Shown: piece by piece, positions 8,834 through 18,273 of the stretch
Position numbering within the stretch: position 1 is the stretch's first letter
Layout: each line of letters opens with the position of its first letter
Origin: Deltaproteobacteria bacterium
GTDB lineage: Bacteria > Desulfobacterota > Desulfarculia > Adiutricales > Adiutricaceae
DNA: 51,257 bases
Direction: 5' to 3'
Assembly (NCBI GenBank): GCA_031264145.1
Contig: JAISEK010000024.1
Location: 1 to 51,257, forward strand
The notes under the pieces: model-generated
The model's input: only the letters and a program-made list of their open reading frames with translations
Database searches by the model: none
What the model was told of the DNA's origin: nothing
Made by a program: the position numbers and the translations under genes

Positions 8834-9569
8834 ATGGACGCAGGGCCCTATCCAGGAACCGCCTGGTTCTCTCCTCCTTCGGTTCGTGGAAAATTTGACG
8901 AGCGTCTCCCTGTTCGACTATTAGCCCCTTGTCCAGAAAAACCACCGTATCGGCGACTTCCCTGGCGAAATGCAGCTCATGGGTAACGATGATCATGGTG
9001 TTGCCCTCTTTGGCCACCTGTTTGATGGCGGCCAAGACCTCTCCCACCAACTCTGGATCCAGGGAGCTGGTGGGCTCGTCAAAAAGAATGACCTCTGGGT
9101 TGAGGGCCAGGGCCCTGGCTATGGATACCCTTTGCTGCTGGCCGCCGGATAACCGTGAGGGATAATAGTCCATTCTGTCCCCCAGACCGACTTTCTCCAA
9201 AAGTCTCAGGCTTTTCCCCTTGGCCTCAGAGGTGGGCATTTTTTTTACAGTCGTTAGACCCACCATGACGTTTTGAAGAGCCGTCATGTTCTTGAAAAGG
9301 TTATACTGTTGAAAGACCATGGCCGTGGCAGCTCGCAGGGCCATGACGGCCTTGTTGTCGGCCTTGTCCACCTCCACAGAGAGCGATCCGATCTCAATCC
9401 TTCCGCTTGATGGTTTTTCGAGAAAATTCACGCAGCGCAGTAAAGTCGACTTGCCCGACCCGCTTGGTCCCAACACGGCCATCACCTGACCCTTTTCAAC
9501 CTCCAGGCTCACGTCCCTCAGCACGTGGTGCTGATCGAAATATTTGTTCAAGGCGCTTAGGCGGATCAT
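8817..9569 (-). CDS. Polar amino-acid-type ABC transporter ATPase
   Basis: A 250-residue cytoplasmic ATPase of the GlnQ/HisP family. Walker A GPSGSGKS is at residues 34-41, the Q-loop region FQQYNLF near 86-92, the signature LSGGQ at 140-144 and Walker B ILFDEP at 161-166, followed by the D-loop SSLD and the switch histidine in VTHELHFA. It should drive uptake together with the permease encoded directly upstream; the two genes overlap by four bases. It also overlaps the following UroD-like gene, so transport and the unknown chemistry are co-expressed. The family imports amino acids, opines and sulfur compounds such as cystine. The exact substrate cannot be read from the ATPase. Confidence 0.93.
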   Translation of the reverse strand: MIRLSALNKYFDQHHVLRDVSLEVEKGQVMAVLGPSGSGKSTLLRCVNFLEKPSSGRIEIGSLSVEVDKADNKAVMALRAATAMVFQQYNLFKNMTALQNVMVGLTTVKKMPTSEAKGKSLRLLEKVGLGDRMDYYPSRLSGGQQQRVSIARALALNPEVILFDEPTSSLDPELVGEVLAAIKQVAKEGNTMIIVTHELHFAREVADTVVFLDKGLIVEQGDARQIFHEPKEERTRRFLDRALRPFVYQI

Positions 9570-10288
9570 TCGACAAGTTTCCTCTCGTAGACCCTGGCCC
9601 TCTTCTCCAGCTCGGAGAGAATTCTGGCCAGAAGAATGCAGGTTAGCCAGTAGATGATTGAAACCGAGATGTAGACCTCGAAAAATTTAAGTGTCCGGGC
9701 GCCGATAATCTGTGATTGGCCCATTATGTCCACGACCGAAATCATGAATATCAGGGATGTGTCTTTCACTGTGCTTATGAGAGTATTCCCGTAGTTTGGC
9801 AGTATCCCGAGGAGAGCCTGCGGCAAAATGACTTTGCGCATGAGTTGTCCCCTCGTAAGGCCAATGGAGATGCCGGCCTCGAACTGGCCGCGGTCGACAG
9901 TCTCTATGGCCGAACGGATGGTCTCGGACAGGTAGGCACCCAGATTCACTGCGAAGGCGCCCACGGCAAAGGCCACTGGCGGAATCAGATTGAAGTTTAT
10001 TTGCCCGAACCAACCATGGGCGCGGTAAAGATAGTCAAAGAAACGGGGTACGCCATAATATACCAGGTACAATTGGACCAAAAGAGGCGTACCCCTGATG
10101 AATGATACGTAGAAGCCTGCCATATGCCTGATGACGGGAACCTTGTATACCTTGATCAGGGCAATTGTCAGGCCTATCGCCGTGGACACAAGCATAGCCC
10201 CAAATGTCACCCCCAGGGTTACTGGCAGGCGTGAGAGTATCTTGGGCATGTTTGTGAATATGGCTTGAACATCGAGTAGCTCGTACAT
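9566..10288 (-). CDS. Polar amino-acid-type ABC transporter permease
   Basis: A 240-residue integral membrane protein of the HisM/GlnP (HEQRO) family. Several hydrophobic helices are evident, from LGVTFGAMLVSTAIGLTIAL onward. The cytoplasmic coupling loop EAGISIGLTRGQLMRKVILP is the EAA motif that docks onto the ATPase. The N-terminal LSRLPVTLGVT is typical of the family. A single permease gene implies a homodimer. It sits between two binding-protein genes (upstream) and the ATPase gene (four-base overlap), forming a complete importer. Confidence 0.92.
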   Translation of the reverse strand: MYELLDVQAIFTNMPKILSRLPVTLGVTFGAMLVSTAIGLTIALIKVYKVPVIRHMAGFYVSFIRGTPLLVQLYLVYYGVPRFFDYLYRAHGWFGQINFNLIPPVAFAVGAFAVNLGAYLSETIRSAIETVDRGQFEAGISIGLTRGQLMRKVILPQALLGILPNYGNTLISTVKDTSLIFMISVVDIMGQSQIIGARTLKFFEVYISVSIIYWLTCILLARILSELEKRARVYERKLVE

Positions 10289-10319
10289 TAAGATCTCCAG
10301 GCGTTCCTATTTATCTCCA

Positions 10320-11138
10320 CTATTTTGGCACTCCCTTGTCGGTACCGATCCACTTTATGGCCAATTGGCTCAATGTGCCGTCTTTCTTGAGTTCCTTGAT
10401 TATTGCGTCCACTTTTGACTTGAGCTCCGTGCCTTCTTCATCCTTCCTGAAGGCGAAGACATTGTCATAGACCAAAACAGGTTCGCCCACAATCTGGACA
10501 TTCAAATCTTTCTCCTGCAGTACCCTGTTGATGTTGGTATATTCCTCGACCCAAGCGTCCACCCGCCCGTCGGCCACCTCTATCAAGGGGTCAGCCATGT
10601 TTCCCGAGGCCTTGACGAAACGGATGTCAATCTGGCCGCCATGCTCATCGTTCCATTTTTGTAGCCCCGCAGCCACGCCGGTGCCCACGACGGCAGCCAA
10701 AGTCTTGCCGCGTAAGTCCTCCAGGGAATTTATGTCGGTCCGGCCTTTCTTGACGGCCAAATAGTTCTGGCTCTGAAAATAGGGCTCGGAGAGGTTATAT
10801 TTCTCAGCGCGTTCCTCCGTCCAATTGAACCCCACGGCGACCATCTGGGTCTTGTTGGACTCCAGTCCCAAAAGAATCCCGTCCCAGGCACTGACAGAGA
10901 ATTCCAGCTTGTACTCAGGCAATCGTTCAAAGATGCCCCGTACCACCTCAACGTCATATCCGGTCAAACGATCGGACTCGTCAATGAAAAAAAATGGCGG
11001 AAAATCGGGCTGTGTGGCCACGTAAATTGTTTTGTGGCCGTCCTGCGCCACGACAGGGTCAGGGTAAAAGGACGACAATACAAGCGCGAGAATAGTCAAA
11101 AAGGCAAGACGCGTGGGTAAATATCTGTCGTTTGCCAT
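10320..11138 (-). CDS. Periplasmic solute-binding protein, family 3 (amino-acid type), copy 2
   Basis: A 272-residue SBP_bac_3 protein with an AAGGAG ribosome site. Residues 1-32 form a Sec signal peptide ending in VVAQ. The mature start VATQPDFPPFFFIDESDRLT is the typical ligand-pocket entry of this family (usually TxxxYPPFxFxDxxGxxxGYDV), followed by GYDVEVV and GLESNKTQMVAVG. It is clearly paralogous to the next binding protein upstream, sharing phrases such as AVKKGRTDINSLEDL and QPDFPPF. It delivers the solute to the single permease of this operon. Two binding proteins for one permease suggest either two related ligands or two affinities. Confidence 0.92.
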   Translation of the reverse strand: MANDRYLPTRLAFLTILALVLSSFYPDPVVAQDGHKTIYVATQPDFPPFFFIDESDRLTGYDVEVVRGIFERLPEYKLEFSVSAWDGILLGLESNKTQMVAVGFNWTEERAEKYNLSEPYFQSQNYLAVKKGRTDINSLEDLRGKTLAAVVGTGVAAGLQKWNDEHGGQIDIRFVKASGNMADPLIEVADGRVDAWVEEYTNINRVLQEKDLNVQIVGEPVLVYDNVFAFRKDEEGTELKSKVDAIIKELKKDGTLSQLAIKWIGTDKGVPK

Positions 11139-11172
11139 GAGTTCTCCTTTTCCGGACGATAGCTAATCTGCC

Positions 11173-11979
11173 TTATTCAGGCACCCCGGCTTCGCTGCCC
11201 GTCCACTCAAGGGCAAGGGCTTTTAAGGTGCCATCGGACTTCAACCTGTCAAGACCGGCATTAATTTTGTCTTTAAGGGTCAGTCCCAGTTCGTCCCTTC
11301 GGAAGACGTATATGATTGGGAGCTTTAAAATTGGCTCGCCGACCGTCTGTATATCCAGGTTTCGCTCTCTGACGACATGGTTGAAGTTGGCCAGATTTTC
11401 CACATAGGCGTCCACCCTGCCGTTTGCCACGTCTTGGAGTGGATCCGTGTAATTGGTGGCCTTGGTGTATTGGATTCTGATTTCGCCTCCGTTTTCCTCG
11501 TTCCATTTCTCGATGGCCAAGGCCGGGGTCGTGCCCACCACCAACTCCAATGTTTTGCCTTTGAGATCCTCCAGGGAATTTATGTCGGTCCGGCCCTTTT
11601 TGACCACCAGATGGACCAGGACGTTGTAGTAGGGGCTCGATAGATGGTATCTGGCCGCCCTCTCCTCGTTCCAGGTCATGTTGTCGGCGATAATCTGGGT
11701 CTTGTTTGATTCCAGGCCAATGGTTATCCCGTCCCAGGAGCTAGGCAAGAAGTCCAGCTTGTATTCTGGTAGATTTTCGAAAATAATACGCAAAATCTCC
11801 AAGTCATAGCCGGTCAAGCGGCCGTTACCGTCAGCGAAGCAAAACGGCGGGAAATCTGGCTGTGTCCCCACGATGACCGTTTGGGGCGCTTGCTGGGCCT
11901 TGGCCTGGCCAAATGGGATGAGAGCCATGCCAAGAGAGCAAAAAATAAGCAGAGCTGCGAACAAGCCTTTGTTTTTCAT
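11173..11979 (-). CDS. Periplasmic solute-binding protein, family 3 (amino-acid type), copy 1
   Basis: A 268-residue binding protein, the first clear gene of the operon, with a strong GGGAGGAG ribosome site. The signal peptide covers about residues 1-28 (ending AKA). The pocket motifs QPDFPPFCFADGNGRLTGYD and GLESNKTQIIADNM follow. It shares the VKKGRTDINSLEDLKGKTL block with the copy encoded 34 bases downstream, so the pair arose by tandem duplication. One difference is a cysteine in the pocket entry (FCF here, FFF in the other). The ligand is unknown; the family accepts amino acids, their derivatives and some sulfur compounds. Confidence 0.92.
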   Translation of the reverse strand: MKNKGLFAALLIFCSLGMALIPFGQAKAQQAPQTVIVGTQPDFPPFCFADGNGRLTGYDLEILRIIFENLPEYKLDFLPSSWDGITIGLESNKTQIIADNMTWNEERAARYHLSSPYYNVLVHLVVKKGRTDINSLEDLKGKTLELVVGTTPALAIEKWNEENGGEIRIQYTKATNYTDPLQDVANGRVDAYVENLANFNHVVRERNLDIQTVGEPILKLPIIYVFRRDELGLTLKDKINAGLDRLKSDGTLKALALEWTGSEAGVPE

Positions 11980-12177
11980 GGATGGTCTCCTCCCTAATTT
12001 GACCGGCCAGTTGTTTTACTCAGGAGCGACGGCCTCGTCGAAGGTCCTTTCAAAGCCAGATCATGCCAAATGTCCGTTGCCTTGGATTCACCGATCTGGC
12101 CATAGAATCTTGTTTTGAGCTCCTGTCCAAAGACATCGCGACGATAGGAAAGACGACTGGGGAGCATTAGAGCTTGT

Positions 12178-12315
12178 TCACCAGCCAGCCGTCTCCAGGT
12201 CAAGTCCCTGTTCCTTGACGATTTGGGCTAAATTATCAAGGGGTTCCACGTTGGGATTTGCCCGACCGCTAGCCATGTCCTGAATGAGGCTGGAATAAGT
12301 CCAATTGGCACCCAA
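12178..12315 (-). pseudogene. Xre/HTH-like fragment
   Basis: A 45-codon open frame, starting only with TTG, reads like the second half of an Xre-type helix-turn-helix: WTYSSLIQDMASGRANPNVE, then LDNLAQIVKEQGLDL. This resembles the recognition helix and the following helix of Cro/CI-like repressors (SGRxNPxxxxLxxLAxxL). The first helices are missing and the upstream DNA is an AT palindrome, so it is probably a remnant or a very small regulator. It lies 198 bases upstream of the first binding-protein gene and on the same strand. Confidence 0.4.
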
Positions 12316-12317
12316 TA

Positions 12318-12348
12318 TAATATTTATTTTTAATAAAAATAAATATTA
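12318..12348. repeat. Perfect AT-rich inverted repeat, 14-base arms
   Basis: Left arm taatatttattttt (12318-12331) and right arm aaaaataaatatta (12335-12348) are exact reverse complements around a 3-base centre. It sits upstream of the nitrogenase-like operon in a short AT island. It could be a regulator binding site, a weak hairpin or part of an AT-rich promoter. There is no GC core, so it is not a standard terminator. Confidence 0.55.
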
Positions 12349-12438
12349 ATAACTATATAATTAATATTTATAAAATTAAGTAGTAATACAGTATTCATAA
12401 TTGACTTATTTGATTTATGGGTGAGATCCTCCAAGAAC

Positions 12439-12477
12439 AAAAAAAGGCCAAAAACACCTGTTGGCGTTTTTGGCCTT
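12439..12477 (-). terminator. Rho-independent terminator (minus strand)
   Basis: Arms aaggccaaaaac (12444-12455) and gtttttggcctt (12466-12477) pair perfectly over a 10-base loop. On the minus strand the stem is followed by seven T residues (12445-12439). It would stop minus-strand transcription entering from about 13 kb, insulating the nitrogenase-like operon from the catabolic operon upstream on the same strand. Confidence 0.75.
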
Positions 12478-13144
12478 CGTTATCACACGATCGGATCTAG
12501 GTTGCCTAGTTATTATCCAAAGTTGCAAAAACTAAAACATCTTCACAATCCAAGGCGAAGCCTAATTGGAAGATTACTTTCAATATAACCACCGCCTCTT
12601 TCAAAGTCAAGCACATTTTAATCTGCCATCTGCATATCTTTTCGGCATCGGGCCAGTATTGCCTTTCTGGATCTGGCGCAGCCCCCCTCCCTCTCTCCCC
12701 TGCTTAGAGACTTTGAGGAGAGGCGGGGTGCCCAATCTGCTCATTCGCTCGCGCAAGATCGCGCTCACCGAGAATTGCGGCCGCCTCTCAAGCGGGTACA
12801 GGTAATTATGGCCAGTGCCGGTATCGCCAGGGCAATCCCATGTGAGACGCTCCTGGTCTATGGTGGCTTATTTGACCAGTTCATGCCAAAGACATATAAT
12901 CAATTAAACTATGGAGCAATTGTTTTTCCAGGGGGCCTGCAAATGCGCGGGGCCCCGGAAGACTGCCCCGGGCATGGTCGCGCCAGGGTGGGCCCGGGGG
13001 CGTGAACCCCCGGGCGGCTGGTATGGAGGGACGTGGCGGGGCAAGGTCTTGACGAGGGGCCCATGGCCCCGTGGTTGGCCGCGGCAGGCACTGGTCCTGC
13101 CGGGATTGCGCGTTTGCGGCGATGTATGGCTGGCCGCCGCCCGG
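12478..13144. other. Gene-free spacer between the two large minus-strand operons
   Basis: About 670 bases without a supportable gene. The first part (to about 12910) is of intermediate composition. From about 12930 it becomes as GC-rich as the backbone and leads into the 3' end of ridA. No tRNA-like fold, repeat array or recognisable pseudogene was seen. Confidence 0.4.
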
Positions 13145-13525
13145 TCAGTCGGCGGCGGCGATGACGTCGATCTCCACGTCCAGGCCATCATCCAGGCCGG
13201 CCACGGCCAGGGCGATGCGGGCCGGCGGCGAGGTCTTGAAGAACTCCCTGTAGACCTCGTTCATCTGCGGCTTTAGGCTCAGGTCGCTCAGATAGACGTT
13301 GACCTTGAGGGCCCGCTCCAGACTGGAGCCGGCGGCCTTGAGGATGGCCTCTATGTTGGAGAGGACCAGGCGGGTCTGCTCGGCGACGGAGCCCCGGACG
13401 GGCTGGCCCGTGCCTGGGTCCTCGGAGGTCTGGCCGGACACGAAGACCAGGTTCCCGTGCCTGACGGCCTGGGAGTAGGGCCCCGGCGGAGGGGCCATGG
13501 GGGTGTGTATTGTCTCTCTTTTCAA
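13145..13525 (-). CDS. ridA: RidA family enamine/imine deaminase
   Basis: A 126-residue cytosolic trimeric protein of the RidA (YjgF/UK114) family. The family signatures are present: GPYSQAV near residue 15, FVSGQT near 28, and PARIALAV at about 100-107, which supplies the arginine that binds the substrate carboxylate. RidA hydrolyses reactive enamine or imine intermediates released by PLP enzymes such as threonine/serine ammonia-lyase, giving a 2-oxo acid and ammonia. A PLP ammonia-lyase gene lies about 1.3 kb upstream in the same operon, so the pairing makes biochemical sense. It is the last gene of the catabolic operon. Length is normal. Confidence 0.95.
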   Translation of the reverse strand: MKRETIHTPMAPPPGPYSQAVRHGNLVFVSGQTSEDPGTGQPVRGSVAEQTRLVLSNIEAILKAAGSSLERALKVNVYLSDLSLKPQMNEVYREFFKTSPPARIALAVAGLDDGLDVEIDVIAAAD

Positions 13526-13613
13526 GGTTTCCTTCCTCGGCTGGGCCGCCCGGACGCCTGGGGCCCGGGCGGGGAGGTGTGGGCGCGGCCGGGGGGCCGC
13601 CAGTGGGCCAGGC

Positions 13614-14792
13614 CTACTTCCTGATGAGCTCCCTGGGGAAGCTGGCCAGGCACTCGCAGCCGGTCTCGGTGACCACGATGGGCTCGCTGCACTCGAAGCC
13701 GAAATCGTCCAGCCAGACCCCGGGCATGACGTGGATGGTCATCCCGGGCTCGAGGACGTTCTTGTCGCCGGGCCGGAGGCTCACGGTGTGCTCGCCCCAG
13801 TCCGGGGGATAGTTCAGGCCGAAGGCGTAGCCCATGCGTGACTCCTTGACCACCTTGGTGCCGCTGATGGCCCGGCGCCAGCGACCCTCGACCTCCTCGC
13901 CGGTCACCCCGGGCCTGATGAAGTCGAGGACCGCCTCGAGGCCGCCGATGACGCCCTTGGCCACCTCCTCGAGGGCGGCCGGGGCCTGACCGATGATGAG
14001 GGTCCGGGAGAGGGGGGCGTGGTAGCGGTGCTTGTTGCCGGCCAGCTCCAGGAGGACCAGGTCGCCCGTCTCGTACCGGCGGTCGACCCAGGACAGGTGG
14101 GCCGTGGAGGTCCTGATGCCCGAGGGCATGATGGGCATGATGGAGGCGTAGTCGCCGGTGAACTCGTCGGTCCCGGAGAGCTGGGCCTTCACCGTCTCCC
14201 CGGCCGCGTCGCCCTCCCTGGCCCCCGCTCGGATGGACTCGGCCGCCTTGGCCATGACCCTCTCCACGATCCTGGCCGCCTGGCGCATGTAGCCTATCTC
14301 GGCCGGGGACTTGACCAGCCTGACCCAGTTGACCAGGAGGTTGGCGTCCAGGATGGTGGCCTGGGGGAGGTTCTGGGTCAGGGACTTGAGGCACTGGCCG
14401 CTGAAGTAGTAGTTGTCGGTCTCCACCCCCAGGCGGCGGCGGTCGGCCCCGAGCTCGGCGAGCAGCGAGGCCACGAAGTCCATGGGGTGGCGGAGGTTGG
14501 ACTGGACGAAGTGGTCCTGGTAGCCCCGGATGCTCTGGTCCTGGAGCCAGCTGGTCAGGCGGGCCCCGTTGGAGTCCTGCATCCGCCCGAACCAGACGGG
14601 CTCCTCCAAGTCCATCAGGACCAGGAGGCCCTGGTGGACGTAGAACGACCAGCCGTCGTAGCCCGAGAGGTAGTTGATGTTTGCCGGGTCGGACACCAGG
14701 AGGACCTCGAGGCCCTGGCGGTACATGGCCTCCTTGGTCCGGGCCAGCCGGGCCTGGTACTCGGAAAGGGAAAACAAAGGATCCTTGTTCAT
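13614..14792 (-). CDS. Creatinase/ectoine hydrolase-like M24-fold protein, copy 2
   Basis: A 392-residue pita-bread-fold (M24) hydrolase resembling DoeA/EutD ectoine hydrolase. The N-terminal creatinase domain includes LLVSDPANINYLSGYDGWSF (residues about 31-50), typical of DoeA-like proteins. The C-terminal domain lacks the aspartates that bind metal in true aminopeptidases: the usual VDLG...SDITRT is LELAG...APLSRT here. A metal-independent amide hydrolase like creatinase is therefore likely. It is 60-70% similar by eye to the copy encoded at 17076-18242. In ectoine breakdown this family opens the cyclic amidine to N-acetyl-diaminobutyrate. Here the true substrate is not fixed by sequence, and two diverged copies may open two related compounds or form a heteromer. 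Confidence 0.85.
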   Translation of the reverse strand: MNKDPLFSLSEYQARLARTKEAMYRQGLEVLLVSDPANINYLSGYDGWSFYVHQGLLVLMDLEEPVWFGRMQDSNGARLTSWLQDQSIRGYQDHFVQSNLRHPMDFVASLLAELGADRRRLGVETDNYYFSGQCLKSLTQNLPQATILDANLLVNWVRLVKSPAEIGYMRQAARIVERVMAKAAESIRAGAREGDAAGETVKAQLSGTDEFTGDYASIMPIMPSGIRTSTAHLSWVDRRYETGDLVLLELAGNKHRYHAPLSRTLIIGQAPAALEEVAKGVIGGLEAVLDFIRPGVTGEEVEGRWRRAISGTKVVKESRMGYAFGLNYPPDWGEHTVSLRPGDKNVLEPGMTIHVMPGVWLDDFGFECSEPIVVTETGCECLASFPRELIRK

Positions 14793-14839
14793 GCGTTCTC
14801 CTGGGTTGGGGCGCCCATGGGCCGGCCTGGGGGCCGGGC

Positions 14840-15835
14840 CTAGGCGACCGGGTCTTTCTTCATGGCCTGCCCGACCAGCGAGTGGAGGAGGCCCGGGTCG
14901 ACGTTGCCGCCGGAGAGAATCAGGGCCGCGGGGCCCTTGGGCCTGGCCTTCCCGGCCAGGATGGCGGCGATGCCCACCGCCCCCGAGCCCTCGACCACCA
15001 GGCGCTCGCGGGCGAAGGCGTGGGCCATGGCCGCGGCTATCTCTTCCTCGCTGACCAGGACGATCCGGTCGAGGTATTTCTGGGTCAGGCGGAAGGTGAA
15101 ACGGTTCTCGAGCCCAATCCCGCCCAGGAGGGCGTCGGCCAGGCTGTCGCGCTCGGGAATCTCCACGGGCCGCCCGGCCTCCAGGGATCTGGCCATGGCC
15201 GGGGCCACGGCCATGGAGACGCCGACCATCTCAATCCGGGGGTTTATGGCCTTGGCCGCCAGGGCCACCCCAGAGAAGAGGCCGCCGCCCGAGAGGGGGA
15301 CGATCAGGCTGGCCAGGCCCGGGAGGCTCTCGGCGATCTCCAGGGCCATGGTCCCCTGGCCGGCGATGACCAGCGGGTCGTCGAAGGGGGCGACCATCGC
15401 CAGCCCCCGCTCGCCCTGGATCTCCAGGGCCCTCCGGAAGGCCTCGTCCTGGCTCTGGCCGAAGGCGACCACCTCGGCCCCCAGCTCCCTCATGGCCTCC
15501 AGCCGGTAGCCGGGCACCCGCTCGGAGAGGCAGACCACGGCCGGAAGATTCTCCGCCCGGGCCACGCTGGCCACGGCCCGGCCGTGGTTGCCGGTGGAGA
15601 AGGCGATGACGCCGCGGCTTTTTTCCTCCCGGGAGAGGGACAGGATTTTGTTGGCCGCCCCACGGACCTTGAAGGAGCCAGTGGGCTGGAGGGTCTCCAG
15701 CTTGAGGAAGACCTCCGCGCCTGTGAGGCGGCCAAGGGCCTGGGAGCGGATCAGGGGCGAGCGGATGGCCCGTCCCCCGATGCGGGCGCGGGCGGCGTAG
15801 ACGTCGGCCAGGGTCGGGCAGTCCGTCACGGTCAT
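14840..15835 (-). CDS. PLP-dependent threonine/serine ammonia-lyase-like protein (EutB-like)
   Basis: A 331-residue fold-type II PLP enzyme. Lys56 in PTGSFKVRGA forms the Schiff base, STGNHGRAVA is the asparagine loop and SGGGLFSG binds the PLP phosphate. There is no C-terminal ACT domain, so it is a short catabolic-type enzyme rather than biosynthetic IlvA. The family removes ammonia from hydroxy-amino acids (threonine, serine, hydroxyaspartate) and includes EutB of hydroxyectoine utilisation. The neighbours RidA, the DoeA-like hydrolases and the M20 deacylase point to a step late in breakdown of an acylated amino-acid derivative. Confidence 0.88.
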   Translation of the reverse strand: MTVTDCPTLADVYAARARIGGRAIRSPLIRSQALGRLTGAEVFLKLETLQPTGSFKVRGAANKILSLSREEKSRGVIAFSTGNHGRAVASVARAENLPAVVCLSERVPGYRLEAMRELGAEVVAFGQSQDEAFRRALEIQGERGLAMVAPFDDPLVIAGQGTMALEIAESLPGLASLIVPLSGGGLFSGVALAAKAINPRIEMVGVSMAVAPAMARSLEAGRPVEIPERDSLADALLGGIGLENRFTFRLTQKYLDRIVLVSEEEIAAAMAHAFARERLVVEGSGAVGIAAILAGKARPKGPAALILSGGNVDPGLLHSLVGQAMKKDPVA

Positions 15836-15850
15836 GGCAAAACCTCTCTT

Positions 15851-17032
<1,182 letters not shown>

Positions 17033-17075
17033 TTCCTGCTCCCTGCCCTCTTGGGGGCGGAAAGGGTGGGCGGGC

Positions 17076-18242
17076 TCACGGGGTCAGGATGCCCCTGGGG
17101 AAGCTGACCAGGGGCTCGCAGCCCCCCTCGGTGACCAGGATGGGCTCGCTGGACTCGAAGCCCAGGTCGTCCTCCCAGATCCCGGGCATGACGTGGAGGG
17201 CCATGCCGGCCTGGAGGACCGTCCCGTCGCCCGGCCGGAGGCTGACGGTCCGCTCGCCCCAGTCCGGGACGTAGCTGGCCCCGATGGAGTAGCCCAGCCT
17301 GGAGGGCTTGACCACCCCGTAGGGGGCGGTGGCCTCGCGCCAGCGGGCCTCGACCTCCTCGGCCAGGACCCCGGGACGGATGAAGCCCAGGACGGCCTCC
17401 ACGCCGGAGAGGACGGCCTTCTCGACATGGCGGAGCTTCTCGGGGGGCCGGCCCAGGAACACGGTCCGGGAGAGGGGGCAGTGGTAGCGGAGATGGACGC
17501 CGCAGAGCTCGAGGAGGACCAGGTCGCCGCTGGCGTAGGCCCTCCCCGGATCCCAGCCCAGGTGGGCGCAGGACGTCCTCTCGTTGGAGGGCATTATGGG
17601 GAAGATGGCCGGGTGGTCCCCGCTGGCCCCGTCGGCGCCCAGCAGGCAGGCCCGGTAGACCTCGGCCGCCGCCTCGCGCTCGAGGCGCCCGGGCCTCACG
17701 TTGTCCACGGCCGCCCGCATGACCCCCTGGCAGACCAGGGCCGCCTTTTTGAGGAAGCCTATCTCGGCCGGGCTCTTGACCAGGCGGCACCAGTTGACCA
17801 GGCCGGTCGCGTCCAGGGGCTCCCGGCCCAGCTCACGGGCCAGGGTGGCCTGGCACTTGGCCGTGTACCAGTAGTTGTCGGCCTCGGCGGCCACGGCCTT
17901 CCGATCCAGGCCGAGCTCCCGCAGGAGGCCGGCCACGAAGGACATGGGGTGCCTCTGGGGATTCTGGACGTAGCCGTCCTCGTAGGGCCTGATGCTCCCG
18001 GGGGCCAGGTAGGTGGTCAGGCGGGCCCCGTTGCCGTCCATGCCCCGGCCCCACCAGACCGGCTCAGGGAGGTCCAGGGAGACCAGGAGGCCCTGGTGGA
18101 CGTAGAAGGACCAGCCGTCGTAGCCGGTCAGCCAGTGCATGTTGCTGGGGTCGCTGACGATGAGGATCTCGATGCCCCTGCTGGACATCGAGTCCTTGAC
18201 CTTTTGGAGCCTTTCGGCGTATTCGTCCAGACCGAAGTTCAT
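17076..18242 (-). CDS. Creatinase/ectoine hydrolase-like M24-fold protein, copy 1
   Basis: A 388-residue paralogue of the protein at 13614-14792. It shares the N-terminal VSDPSNMHWLTGYDGWSFYV region, the metal-less C-terminal pattern (LELCG...CPLSRT) and the end ESSEPILVTEGGCE. True M24 metal ligands are absent, as in creatinase and DoeA. The two copies are separated by the ammonia-lyase and M20 genes, so they are not a simple adjacent duplication. Differences such as HWLTG versus NYLSG and the C-terminal loops suggest different substrates or a two-component enzyme. Confidence 0.85.
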   Translation of the reverse strand: MNFGLDEYAERLQKVKDSMSSRGIEILIVSDPSNMHWLTGYDGWSFYVHQGLLVSLDLPEPVWWGRGMDGNGARLTTYLAPGSIRPYEDGYVQNPQRHPMSFVAGLLRELGLDRKAVAAEADNYWYTAKCQATLARELGREPLDATGLVNWCRLVKSPAEIGFLKKAALVCQGVMRAAVDNVRPGRLEREAAAEVYRACLLGADGASGDHPAIFPIMPSNERTSCAHLGWDPGRAYASGDLVLLELCGVHLRYHCPLSRTVFLGRPPEKLRHVEKAVLSGVEAVLGFIRPGVLAEEVEARWREATAPYGVVKPSRLGYSIGASYVPDWGERTVSLRPGDGTVLQAGMALHVMPGIWEDDLGFESSEPILVTEGGCEPLVSFPRGILTP

Positions 18243-18273
18243 TCGCGTCCTCCGTTTTGTGGCCGGCCGGGCC

